DNA from: JBCBSS01 sp039819065
GTDB taxonomy: Bacteria; Bacteroidota; Bacteroidia; Cytophagales; Cyclobacteriaceae
Direction: 5' to 3'
DNA: 29,189 nucleotides
Assembly: GCA_039819065.1 (NCBI GenBank)
Contig: JBCBSS010000101.1
Span: 1-29,189, forward strand
Positions within the stretch are counted from its first letter, which is position 1. Each line of letters begins with the position of its first letter. The notes under the pieces are model-generated. The model saw only the letters and a program-made list of their open reading frames with translations, did no database searches and was not told the DNA's origin. The translations under genes and the position numbers were made by a program. Shown here in pieces: positions 18,901-26,554 of the stretch.

Positions 18901-21900
18901 GGAGAGGTCAACGGTATAGAAACAGGATTCGCTTCTGGCGATTTGACTTTCTACGCTGACAGATGGAATGGCAACAATAACGATGGTGAGTTCACCATTA
19001 CTGGAACTTACTTCAATAGAAATGTACTGAACGGTGCTGATGCTACCACTTTAGCATTACCTCCTTCGCCTAACGCACCTGCTAACTTAACGGCTACTGC
19101 TCTCTCTACTACTTCTATTCAGATTGATTGGGAAGATAGCAGTGATAATGAAGATCGCTTTGAGATTTATCGTTCAAGCGTTACTAATTCTAACTTCATT
19201 ATTCTTGATACGATTAACGCAGCTAATGGTGGCACTTTATCTTACACAGACGAAGGCTTGTTCACTAATGTGGTATATTACTACAAGATAGCGGCTGTTA
19301 ATGTTGCCGGCGCTACTGAATCAGTAGAAGCATCTGCGAAAACATTGAACAATGAGCCTGTACTGGATCCTATCGGAGACTTTACTGTTCGCTTTGATAC
19401 CTCTTTTGACCTTCAATTGTATGCAGAGGATCAAGACCAAGAACTACTTACATATAGTGTTGACACACTCTATTCGTTTGCCACTTTAGAAGATTACGGT
19501 GATGGAACTGGCCTATTACAGTTCAGCCCAGCTGAAGGTGACACAGGAGTGTATGAAATGACTGTTTCGATTAGTGATGAGAATGGTGGAGTTGATTCCG
19601 AAACCATCGTTGTTACAGTTAATGATAACTTCCCTCCATCACTTGATCCAGTTGCTGACATAACTGTAGATGAAAATGCTGCTTCCAATGTCGTTATCAC
19701 GGCTCAGGATCCTGATGGCACTTCTACTTTAACTTGGGAGGCTCAAGGTTTGCCTGCCTTTGCAACGCTTACGCCTAACTTGGATGGAACAGCAGCACTA
19801 AGTTTAGCACCAGATTACACTGATGCTGGTTCTTATCCTGTAAATCTTACTATTACTGATGTAGACGGAGCTTCAGCGCAGCAGGCATTCAACATTATAG
19901 TGAACGATGTTAATCCGAATGTTCAAATCTTCGCGAACATCAAAGAGCTTACAGATGCACCTGCACCTTGGAATAACATTGCTAGCTCACCTTTTGCTAG
20001 CCTCTTAGATAGCGAAGGTAACGACAGTGGTGTGGCACTTGAATTCCAAACTTCATGGTGGAGAGCCTTCCGTGAGGGTGCGGTTACAGGTGATAATTCT
20101 GGCGTCTTCCCTGACGATGTAATCAAAGACTACTATTTCTTCGGAATCTTTGGAGGCCCTAATAGCGTAACCGTTAAGGTTTCAGGATTAGATCCTGCTA
20201 AAGCTTACAACTTCTCAATTCTGGCAAGTAGTAGCTGGGGGCAGGTTGCTGACAACGGCCATACTATTTTCACTATCAATGGTAACTCGATTCCATTGCA
20301 TGTACAGAATAACAGCCAGAACACAGCCGACTTCAACGGTATTACTCCTGATGCCAACGGTGATGTATTCATTACCATGGCAAAAGATACTGATGCAGCT
20401 GTAGGATACTTCAACGGTATGAGCATTAGCTCGATTTACGACTTCGGTAGCGCTCCTGCTGCTCCTAAGCAATTGACAGCTTCGTTGACAGAAGACGCTG
20501 AGGTTAAATTAGACTGGTGGGATGCTCCATTCAACGAAGAAGGCTTTGATGTTTACAGAGCTGATACTGAAAATGGTACTTACACTAAAATCAATGCTAC
20601 TGCACTGGCGGCTAATTCGACTACTTTCACTGACAATACAGTGACTGATGGTTCGACTTACTTCTACAAAGTGGTAGCATTCAACCAATTCGGTTCTTCT
20701 GTTGATTCGAATATCGTTTCTGAAACTGTACCTAACCGTGCTCCTTCTATCTCATTCCAGGGAAGCACGAATATCTTCATCAATCAGCTTAGCGTGATTC
20801 AGGTTGAAGCACAGGATCCTCCTTTAAATCAGGTGACTTTGAACCCTGTGAGTTTACCGGTGTTCGCTTCATTTGCTGACAACGGAGATGGTACAGGAAC
20901 AATTTCAATGAACCCTACTACTGATGATATCGGTACTTACACTATTGAAATAGAAGCCACTGATAACCTCGGTGCTGCACAAAGTGAGAGTATTGATGTA
21001 ACGGTTAGTCAAGAGATACTTTACGCTGTACATATTAACTTCAGCAACGCGCAGAACGAGGGAGCACCTTGGAACAACACTGCGAAAGTGCCAGCTGCAA
21101 ATGATGTATTCTCTAACTTGAATGACAACACTGGTGCTAATAGCGGCATATCACTTACATTGAACACCGCGTTCGGTGGCATTTACAATGCTGGCGCTCA
21201 AACTGGAGATAACTCAGGTATCGTACCGGATAGAGTATTGAGAGAGTACTACTGGTTCGGAACGTTCGGCGCTCCTAACACTGCTCAAATAACAGTTTCA
21301 GGTTTAGATATCACTAAGTCTTATAACTTCAAGTTTGTTGGAAGTAGCGTATTCTCTGGTTCTGGTATCACTGATAACGGTCACACGGTGTACAAGATAG
21401 GTAATCAGTCTGCATCTGTTCACGTTCAAAATAATACTTCAGAGTTTGGCGTGATTGGTAATGTAAGCCCTAACGCCAGTGGTGAAATCGTAATTGATAT
21501 CCAAAAAGGTAATACAGCTACTGTGGGATACATTAATGCACTGATCATAGAAGCTGTTGAAGCGACTCAAGAGGCTGCTGATCCTGATGGCTTAACTGCG
21601 GTTGGTGTATCAGAAAATAGCATTCAGCTTTCGTGGAATGACAACGCTTCTGAAGAAGAGCAGTACTACATCTACAGATCAAACACTGCCAATGACACCG
21701 ATTTTGTATTAGTTGACAGCGTTGGTCAGGATGTAAACAGTTACATGGATAATGGCTTGAGCGCTGGTACTATCTACTATTACAAAGTACAAGCTGAGCT
21801 ACCTACCACACTTAGCGGCTTCTCTAACACGGCTAGTGGTGGTACAGTGGCCTTCTCAATCTATGTGAATATCAATGGAGATCCTATTTACGATGCTCCT

Positions 21901-22734
21901 ACCCCTTGGAACAACTTAAGTAGAACACCTGATACTGGTGATGTATTCGTAGGATTCAGCAATAGCTTAGGTATCCCTACAGGTATGAGAATCTTTACTG
22001 AGCAAGGTATGCAAGGAAGCAATGACTGGGGTACTTCGACAGGAGATGATTCAGGTATCTATCCTGACCTTGTCATGCAGAGTTTCTTCTTTAACGATGC
22101 ATTCGATCCTGCTGGTCAGTACAGAATCCAAGGCTTAGAGCAAGGTTTCAGATATAACTTCACCTTCTTCGGAGCTATTCAGACTGGCTTCAGTATCTTC
22201 ACTAACTTCACTATCGGTGACGAGACAGTGACTAATTCTCAGTCTAACAACATTAGCGAAGCAGTAAGCATCAATGGTGTGGTTCCTAACCAGAACAATG
22301 AAGTGCTTGTACAAGTGCAAGAGGCTTCAGGTTCAAGATGGGCCATCTTCAACGCGATGGTAGTTGACGCCTTCCCTGTTGATCCTAACGGCGGTGTTAC
22401 TTCAAGAGCGAACAATGGCATCACTGACGCAGGTATTTATGGTAATGTTAGGGAAGTAAGACAAGGTATTTCAAACCCTATTACTACTTTATATCCTAAC
22501 CCTGCCACATCTAACCTTAACGTTAGAGTGACTGATGCTTCACTTGGTGACATTCAATTCACTATAGTCGACTTAATGGGTAAAGTAGCATATCAGGGTA
22601 CTTTCAGTAACGACCAAGTAAACAACGAATTCCAGATCAACCTTGATGAGCTTGGTTTGAACAACGGTGTTTACATTATGAAAGCTGTATTTGCTGATAC
22701 TCAAACATTCACATATAGAATTATCAAAGAATAG
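15943..22734 (+). CDS. Giant secreted multidomain alpha/beta-hydrolase with FN3, PA14, cadherin-like modules and type A T9SS tail
   Basis: A 2263-aa protein. Signal peptide about 1-25. The alpha/beta-hydrolase head (about 45-280) has LHGRGERG (oxyanion-side), nucleophile Ser176 in HGLSAGGAG, Asp226 in QGAKDRS and His258 in LGHGVW. Then follow Ig-like regions (about 300-460), FN3 (467-566), FN3 (567-655), PA14 (656-800), FN3 (806-892), an unnamed ~140-aa domain (893-1030), FN3 (1044-1135), two cadherin/He_PIG-like modules (1137-1325), unnamed module copy 1 (1326-1502), FN3 (1503-1599), cadherin-like (1600-1691), module copy 2 (1692-1870), FN3 (1876-1968), module copy 3 (1970-2147), and a Por-secretion tail (about 2180-2263) beginning YPNPATSNLNV. 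The tail predicts T9SS export and likely cell-surface anchoring. The head resembles that of the 1766-aa protein. PA14 and the repeated modules suggest carbohydrate binding; the substrate is unknown. Confidence 0.93.
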   Translation: MKKLALALLTGLCLAFGMNTVSPAQVLDPNDPIVEYDSDNPPVKPPWGTLAKWVRTDRLGWNTDSYKSYFYKSMSFRLKWPANYDPSGNTDYPIIIMLHGRGERGTIYDNEWSMKHGGQKHRDAVDQGRFNGFVMYPQNQDGFWGDGHYSIIDDLIHNYLKDIHVDINRVTVHGLSAGGAGTWNIIRAYPKNFASAVPMSAASLSTIAEIPRIKHIPIWLSQGAKDRSPAPATTQQLVDALENASANLRYSFYLNLGHGVWNTHYNESDFFPFLSRANKTNPVVLDGEMVLVQETSSKQVFELLTRNEICPGDPINVRLGLTAGFDGYEWRKDGVVISGANANEYVATEFGTYEARIRRGSEWSYWSPVGVEIREKEITNTPDIAVAGLASHVIPALDGSNAVNLELPAGFIEYEWRLAGTTQVLSTDRVFSVSQPGKYEATVKEQFGCASNPSSPFSVVNANGPNAPEAPIGVAAFAPSKTEIQLVWSDNPNAAYNETGFEVYRSETESGPYTFIGTTGADVLSYLDEGLIANTTYYYVLRAINATGASASTAEVSTTTQVDGLAPTAPANLRVVRSSSTSINLEWDASTDDVGVYKYDVYKDGFKSVVTDETSAEVFSLTEEGVFNFYVIARDLTGNESPASNQVTAAAVNSGLTYRYYEGDWSLLPDFNALTPIKSGQVDNINLDLRETDNRFAFYWEGFINIPVAGNYTFETRSDDGSKLYIGDYDEADLVVNNDGLHGSRYRSGTYNFPAPGAYPIVVTFFERTGGQRMEVYWSNTAHGVGSRQRIPNSAFVSDFEFPGSAPASPTNLTATATSYDAIDLTWDDNSDNENNFQIYRSTNISGPFAPIQLVGADATSYTDAGLASETTYYYQVIALGDYGESGEVAAAQEEIGNIRFGIAAQDGAGGTGYIMFTKERTHDRFTSPRPNGSNSDHFIAIKYLNDQWVYDNNSTYTAFTPESTDLIMAEVDFANDQITGLEATSGEVNGIETGFASGDLTFYADRWNGNNNDGEFTITGTYFNRNVLNGADATTLALPPSPNAPANLTATALSTTSIQIDWEDSSDNEDRFEIYRSSVTNSNFIILDTINAANGGTLSYTDEGLFTNVVYYYKIAAVNVAGATESVEASAKTLNNEPVLDPIGDFTVRFDTSFDLQLYAEDQDQELLTYSVDTLYSFATLEDYGDGTGLLQFSPAEGDTGVYEMTVSISDENGGVDSETIVVTVNDNFPPSLDPVADITVDENAASNVVITAQDPDGTSTLTWEAQGLPAFATLTPNLDGTAALSLAPDYTDAGSYPVNLTITDVDGASAQQAFNIIVNDVNPNVQIFANIKELTDAPAPWNNIASSPFASLLDSEGNDSGVALEFQTSWWRAFREGAVTGDNSGVFPDDVIKDYYFFGIFGGPNSVTVKVSGLDPAKAYNFSILASSSWGQVADNGHTIFTINGNSIPLHVQNNSQNTADFNGITPDANGDVFITMAKDTDAAVGYFNGMSISSIYDFGSAPAAPKQLTASLTEDAEVKLDWWDAPFNEEGFDVYRADTENGTYTKINATALAANSTTFTDNTVTDGSTYFYKVVAFNQFGSSVDSNIVSETVPNRAPSISFQGSTNIFINQLSVIQVEAQDPPLNQVTLNPVSLPVFASFADNGDGTGTISMNPTTDDIGTYTIEIEATDNLGAAQSESIDVTVSQEILYAVHINFSNAQNEGAPWNNTAKVPAANDVFSNLNDNTGANSGISLTLNTAFGGIYNAGAQTGDNSGIVPDRVLREYYWFGTFGAPNTAQITVSGLDITKSYNFKFVGSSVFSGSGITDNGHTVYKIGNQSASVHVQNNTSEFGVIGNVSPNASGEIVIDIQKGNTATVGYINALIIEAVEATQEAADPDGLTAVGVSENSIQLSWNDNASEEEQYYIYRSNTANDTDFVLVDSVGQDVNSYMDNGLSAGTIYYYKVQAELPTTLSGFSNTASGGTVAFSIYVNINGDPIYDAPTPWNNLSRTPDTGDVFVGFSNSLGIPTGMRIFTEQGMQGSNDWGTSTGDDSGIYPDLVMQSFFFNDAFDPAGQYRIQGLEQGFRYNFTFFGAIQTGFSIFTNFTIGDETVTNSQSNNISEAVSINGVVPNQNNEVLVQVQEASGSRWAIFNAMVVDAFPVDPNGGVTSRANNGITDAGIYGNVREVRQGISNPITTLYPNPATSNLNVRVTDASLGDIQFTIVDLMGKVAYQGTFSNDQVNNEFQINLDELGLNNGVYIMKAVFADTQTFTYRIIKE
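19918..22386 (+). repeat. Three copies of an unnamed ~175-aa module within the 2263-aa protein
   Basis: Copies lie at 19918-20448, 21013-21555 and 21847-22386, separated by FN3 and cadherin-like modules. Shared landmarks in order are APxPWNN, a G(D/N)xSG(I/V)xPD block, a (Y/F)(F/Y)F aromatic strand, GL....YNF, a DNGHT-like strand (clear in copies 1 and 2), and a closing (G)Y(F/I)N(G/A)(M/L)xI strand. Copies 1 and 2 are closer to each other than to copy 3. The layout looks like a beta-sandwich carbohydrate-binding domain, loosely malectin- or CBM-like, but I do not recognise a named family. Confidence 0.7.
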
Positions 22735-22752
22735 TCGTTTTCATCTTATTCT

Positions 22753-22792
22753 AAATAAAAATGTCTGGGAGTTTTCTCAGGCATTTTTATTT
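22753..22792 (+). terminator. Strong hairpin terminator after the 2263-aa protein gene
   Basis: Bases 22753-22770 pair with 22775-22792 in an 18-bp stem with a 4-nt loop (GTTT). The stem includes two G-U type wobbles, with a run of A on the left arm and T on the right. It starts 19 bp after the stop codon and fits an intrinsic terminator. The A/T symmetry means it could also act on the opposite strand. Confidence 0.85.
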
Positions 22793-22876
22793 TAAACCAA
22801 TCTAGATATTACTATTTCATCTGTTAATTGTTAATTTCCTACCTTGAATTAAGACCTTACTAAGGCTTATCGACTT

Positions 22877-23989
22877 ATGAATTACATCAAGGGCCTGGAT
22901 GGCGTTCGCTCTATAGCAATACTCTTTGTTATACTCTTTCATTTCTTTTATGTACTAGAATGCGGTTGGATGGGCGTTCAGATCTTCTTCGTCTTATCAG
23001 GCTATCTGATCACCTCCATACTGATTAAAGCCAAGTCCCTGGATCTAGGCTATTATCTAAAGCGTTTCTATTGGAGGCGGGTCTTGAGGATTTTCCCGCT
23101 CTATTACGTTTATGTGTTAGGCGTCTTGGGAATATACCTCATTGCTAATTATCCATCGGATTTTGGCAGTACCAGCCCTTACCTGTTTACCTATACATAT
23201 AACTTCTACCCTTTCGCCGTTGGTAAATTTGAACCAGATACTTTCTTCACCCATTTCTGGTCTTTGTGCATTGAAGAGCAATTCTACTTGTTTTGGCCTT
23301 TTATAGTTTACCTGGCCTCTCCAAAGACTTTTCGTAAGATCATTATAGCGGTCATCATCCTCTCTCCTGTTGTACGCTACTATTTAGGTGTGGTGTTAGT
23401 CGATGCCGGTACTTTCGAGCACCATCACATCGGAGAGATCATATATCGTTTTACACCTGGCCAACTGGACTCATTTGCCTTTGGGGCGGCCATTCCGGCA
23501 TTCCAGTTGCAAGAGAAGATTAAGTCTCCTGAAAAATGGTTCGGGTTGACGTTTGGGTTATCCATTGTAGTGGGCATACTGAACCTCCTTAGCTTACAGG
23601 GCCAAGGCATGGAGTTCACATTTACTTCACTCGGTTATCCTATCGGAGTAATAGAAAACTTTCAGCACATCTGGTCTTATACTTTAATTGGACTTACCTC
23701 AGCAAGCCTGATCATCTGGGTAACCAACGAGCAAAAAAATAAGCTCATAAGACCCTTCATGGAAAACAAGTTCATGTTGATGATTGGCAAAATATCATAC
23801 GGCCTTTACGTATACCACTGGGTGATTTTGGCGGGACACAAAAAGTACTTACACCCGGTTATACAGAATACATTCCTATCGTTCATTGTGTATTTTGTCA
23901 TTGTCTTTGTCGTTTCTTATATCAGCTATGCGCTTTTTGAAATGCAATTCCTGAAGCTTAAAGACAAAAAATTCAAACTAAGTCATTAG
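22877..23989 (+). CDS. Acyltransferase family 3 membrane protein (OafA/ExoZ-like)
   Basis: A 370-aa integral membrane protein with about ten hydrophobic helices. It begins YIKGLDGVRSIAIL, carries the AT3-type R-x10-H motif (R11 to H22) and FFVLSGYLIT (37-46), then RRVLRIFPLYY and SLCIEEQFYLFWP, all hallmarks of the acyltransferase-3 family. It lacks the C-terminal SGNH domain seen in OafA proper. The family moves acetyl or other short acyl groups across the inner membrane onto sugars of surface polysaccharides. The gene follows a strong terminator, so it probably has its own promoter. Its place beside the sugar operon and two secreted hydrolases suggests it decorates that polymer (inference). 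Confidence 0.9.
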   Translation: MNYIKGLDGVRSIAILFVILFHFFYVLECGWMGVQIFFVLSGYLITSILIKAKSLDLGYYLKRFYWRRVLRIFPLYYVYVLGVLGIYLIANYPSDFGSTSPYLFTYTYNFYPFAVGKFEPDTFFTHFWSLCIEEQFYLFWPFIVYLASPKTFRKIIIAVIILSPVVRYYLGVVLVDAGTFEHHHIGEIIYRFTPGQLDSFAFGAAIPAFQLQEKIKSPEKWFGLTFGLSIVVGILNLLSLQGQGMEFTFTSLGYPIGVIENFQHIWSYTLIGLTSASLIIWVTNEQKNKLIRPFMENKFMLMIGKISYGLYVYHWVILAGHKKYLHPVIQNTFLSFIVYFVIVFVVSYISYALFEMQFLKLKDKKFKLSH

Positions 23990-24047
23990 CTTCGCCGACA
24001 GTATATTGGTATGTTATCACCCAATTTATAAGTACAACAGCACCATC

Positions 24048-24596
24048 ATGAACATTTACAAAATAACTATTCTTTTTATCGTACTGTCGATATCAGGCTC
24101 GACGCTTTACGCTCAAGATGAACCTTCTGTACGTGATAACTTCGTAACCATTAACTTTTTGGCACCAGGATTCAAATATGAACGCGGCCTAGGTGCCACT
24201 TCTACCATCAATATTAACCCTGGCTTGGGTTTTTCATTTTTATTTAGCTCTAACTCTGGGTCAGATTTTGCCGTTCAGCCCTACGTCGATGTTCAACTCA
24301 GAAAGTATTACAATCTGGCCGCGCGTTCAGCCCTTGGAAAAAACGCAGCCAATAACTCCGGTAATTTCTTTGCTTTAGATATAGTGGGTGTTTTTCCAGC
24401 CATAGCTGAAAGCGATAATATCGATACTGGTTCAGGTTATGCCATCGGACCTGTCTGGGGTATGCAAAGAACATACGCTAGCGGATTCAACCTGTCACTG
24501 CACGTTGGTATTGGATACGCCAGTGATGAGTTCGACAGCAACGGCGCTACTCTACTTACCGGGCTTACCCTTGGCTTTGCGCTCAATAGAGATTAA
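24048..24596 (+). CDS. Small secreted outer-membrane beta-barrel-like protein, unknown function
   Basis: A 182-aa protein. Residues 1-22 form a signal peptide ending LYA-QDE. The rest alternates hydrophobic and polar residues in short strands rich in Gly, Asn and aromatics (for example NINPGLGFSFLF and QPYVDVQLRKYYN) and ends in a strand close to the C-terminus (LGFALNRD), which fits an 8-strand outer-membrane barrel. An upstream TTG at 24006 would put 14 residues ahead of the signal peptide; ATG 24048 is the better start. It sits 58 bp after the acyltransferase, possibly cotranscribed. I do not recognise a specific family. Confidence 0.72.
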   Translation: MNIYKITILFIVLSISGSTLYAQDEPSVRDNFVTINFLAPGFKYERGLGATSTININPGLGFSFLFSSNSGSDFAVQPYVDVQLRKYYNLAARSALGKNAANNSGNFFALDIVGVFPAIAESDNIDTGSGYAIGPVWGMQRTYASGFNLSLHVGIGYASDEFDSNGATLLTGLTLGFALNRD

Positions 24597-24618
24597 AAGC
24601 TTCGGCTGATATTAAACT

Positions 24619-24635
24619 AAGGTTCTTCTAACCTT
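24619..24635 (+). terminator. Possible weak terminator hairpin
   Basis: AAGGTT (24619-24624) and AACCTT (24630-24635) form a 6-bp stem with a 5-nt loop 22 bp after the barrel gene. Only a loose pyrimidine-rich stretch follows, so the call is weak. Confidence 0.3.
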
Positions 24636-24705
24636 GACATAGATTTTCTCCCTCTTTTGAATATCATTGCCTTTGTTTGATCTAATTATTTAGCTGAAAA
24701 TTAAT

Positions 24706-25494
24706 TTGGAGTATTACACGCTCATTACCGGGTCAAGTCATGGCATTGGAAAGTGCATGGCTAACGAATGCGCATCGCGCGGTATGAATATTATTCTGGT
24801 GGCGCTCGACGAACCACTTCTCACCGAAACTGCCAATGAGCTAAAAGCATCTTTCCCTGTGAAGGTGGAATATTTAGGGATTGACCTGACCGCTCCTGAC
24901 GCAGCTAAACGCGTCTATGATTGGTGCGAAGAACAGGGCTTGAAAGTCAATGTATTGATCAATAATGCAGGACTTGGCAAAGGAGGCTATTTTGAGAGTG
25001 TTGATATGAAAGACTACCTCACCATCATGAAGCTGAACAATCAGGCTATGGTAGAGTTGACCTATCATTTTTTCAATGATCTCAAATCCCATGCTCCCTC
25101 CTATATTCTGAGCAGCAGTAGCATGGAAGCCACACTACCGCTTCCCTATAAGGCGGTTTACACAGGTACCAAGAACTTCATCTATGCCTTTTCACTGGCT
25201 ATAAGAGAAGAGCTAAGAAGTGCCGGAGAGAACGTGAGTGTAAGCATACTATGTCCTGGACCGGTGCTTACCAATACGGAAGGCTTAGATAGAATCAAAG
25301 CACACGGGAAGCGTTCTCAGTTATTGTTGATGATGCCGGAGGATGTGGCTAAAATAGCGGTCAAGCAAATGCTCAGGAAGAAGAGAGTGATAATACCCGG
25401 CAAATTACCCTGGCTAATCGTGAAAACTTTTAAATTCCTGCCCACAGCATTGAAGATGCGTATATTGGAAAGGGTTTTTAGGGTCTATCGGTAG
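24706..25494 (+). CDS. Short-chain dehydrogenase/reductase (classical SDR)
   Basis: A 262-aa Rossmann-fold oxidoreductase. The cofactor motif TGSSHGIG is at 8-15, NNAG in LINNAGLGKGG follows near 87, a Ser-rich strand LSSSSME gives the catalytic Ser, and Y152-x3-K156 (YTGTK) completes the active site. No ATG precedes the cofactor motif; TTG 24706 is the most plausible start, with ATT 24700 and CTG 24694 the only other candidates after the stop at 24691. The C-terminal basic segment (KTFKFLPTALKMRILERVFR) may be membrane-associated. The substrate is unknown; related SDRs reduce lipid or sugar ketones. Its 3' end faces that of the next SDR gene. Confidence 0.88.
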   Translation: MEYYTLITGSSHGIGKCMANECASRGMNIILVALDEPLLTETANELKASFPVKVEYLGIDLTAPDAAKRVYDWCEEQGLKVNVLINNAGLGKGGYFESVDMKDYLTIMKLNNQAMVELTYHFFNDLKSHAPSYILSSSSMEATLPLPYKAVYTGTKNFIYAFSLAIREELRSAGENVSVSILCPGPVLTNTEGLDRIKAHGKRSQLLLMMPEDVAKIAVKQMLRKKRVIIPGKLPWLIVKTFKFLPTALKMRILERVFRVYR

Positions 25495-25498
25495 GTTA

Positions 25499-26356
25499 TC
25501 AAACTTTGAAATAATCCTTAATACCGCACAGCTCAAGGCTTCTCTCCCACAGTAACTCGGCATCCTTTTGATTATAGGAGAGCTCTGAAGACGATTTGGT
25601 TTTACACTTATCCCAATACTTACCGCTCATTTGGCCAACCTCTTCGGCCGTAGCCAAATAGATTTGTGTTTGAGCGCCCTCTTTTGGAGATACACCTCCG
25701 GAACGCCTCACCTTCCAGGCAAATCGATGAAACGGTTTTGTATTCTTCACGCCTATGTCTGTCTTCACCAAACCAGGTTGTACGCAGTTAATGGTTATTT
25801 GCCGGTGTTGTTTTCTCCTTTCGAATTCATAGGTAAATAGTGCATTGGCCAGTTTTGACTGTGCGTAAGCCCTTAACCCGTGGTACTTGTTAGTCAAGTT
25901 AAGGTTATCAAAATGCATTTTACCTTGAAAATGAGAATCAGAACCGACGTTAATTATTCTACCCTGATCGGCCTTTACGAGGCCTGGATACAATAGATGA
26001 GTCAATAAAAAGTAGGAAAGGTGGTTTACCGCAAACTGCATCTCAATGCCTTCGGTAGTTAGCGTGTATTTGGAGAACCAAGTACCGGCATTGTTCACTA
26101 AGACGTCGATGGTTTTGAACTGATCAAGGATACTGCTTCCCGTACTTCTGATTTGCTCCTGCGAAGCTAATTCACACGGGAATAAATGAACATGCTTACT
26201 GCCTGACTGACTAGTGATTGATTGAACGGCATCCTGCCCTTTTTGTTCATTCCTAGCCAATATAGCCACATTAGCTCCCCTTTTAGCCAGTTCCAGAGCG
26301 GTTTCGAAACCAATACCTGATGTCGCTCCTGTTACTACACAGTTCTTGCCTTGCAT
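25499..26356 (-). CDS. Short-chain dehydrogenase/reductase (retinol-dehydrogenase-like SDR)
   Basis: A 285-aa SDR on the minus strand. TGATSGIG at 9-16 binds the cofactor, NNAG is at 88-91, the catalytic Ser is about residue 139 in NVGSDSH, and Y164-x3-K168 (YAQSK) completes the active site. The subfamily resembles RDH/WWOX-like SDRs found widely in Bacteroidota, with an unknown natural substrate. The frame runs back to a TTG at 26407, but ATG 26356 matches the family N-terminus (MQGKNCVVTG). Its stop lies only 4 bp from the stop of the convergent SDR gene, leaving no room for a separate terminator. The two SDRs belong to different subfamilies, so they are not an inverted duplication. Confidence 0.9.
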   Translation of the reverse strand: MQGKNCVVTGATSGIGFETALELAKRGANVAILARNEQKGQDAVQSITSQSGSKHVHLFPCELASQEQIRSTGSSILDQFKTIDVLVNNAGTWFSKYTLTTEGIEMQFAVNHLSYFLLTHLLYPGLVKADQGRIINVGSDSHFQGKMHFDNLNLTNKYHGLRAYAQSKLANALFTYEFERRKQHRQITINCVQPGLVKTDIGVKNTKPFHRFAWKVRRSGGVSPKEGAQTQIYLATAEEVGQMSGKYWDKCKTKSSSELSYNQKDAELLWERSLELCGIKDYFKV

Positions 26357-26429
26357 TTCAATTTGAATTTGAAAAAGGCCAAGATAAACAAAAAGGGGTT
26401 GTCTCAAAAGCTGTCTTTTCGACCATCGG

Positions 26430-26501
26430 GAGAAATCTTACTCGATTTAAAGTATTGATTTTCAAGGGAGTAAGATTTCTCATCCCGACTAGTCGGGATG
26501 A
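26430..26501. repeat. Compact palindromic intergenic element
   Basis: Two inverted repeats are stacked between the two minus-strand genes. Bases 26430-26443 pair with 26468-26481 (14 bp, 24-nt loop). Overlapping its right end, 26480-26501 is a perfect 22-bp palindrome centred on CTAG, with arms TCATCCCGACT/AGTCGGGATGA. The flank at about 26394-26420 (GGGGTTGTCTCAAAAG) looks like a third conserved block. The layout is that of a dispersed intergenic repeat (MITE- or REP-like) or of a processing/termination structure. Copy number cannot be judged from one window. Confidence 0.7.
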
Positions 26502-26554
26502 CATTAAAATCGGCTTCTAAGAAAAACTCTCTTTACTGAAAAGAATATTGGTGA

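Noticed and set aside
24706..26356. The two SDR genes as an inverted duplication
   Set aside because: They share only the SDR motifs; the N-terminal and substrate regions match different subfamilies.
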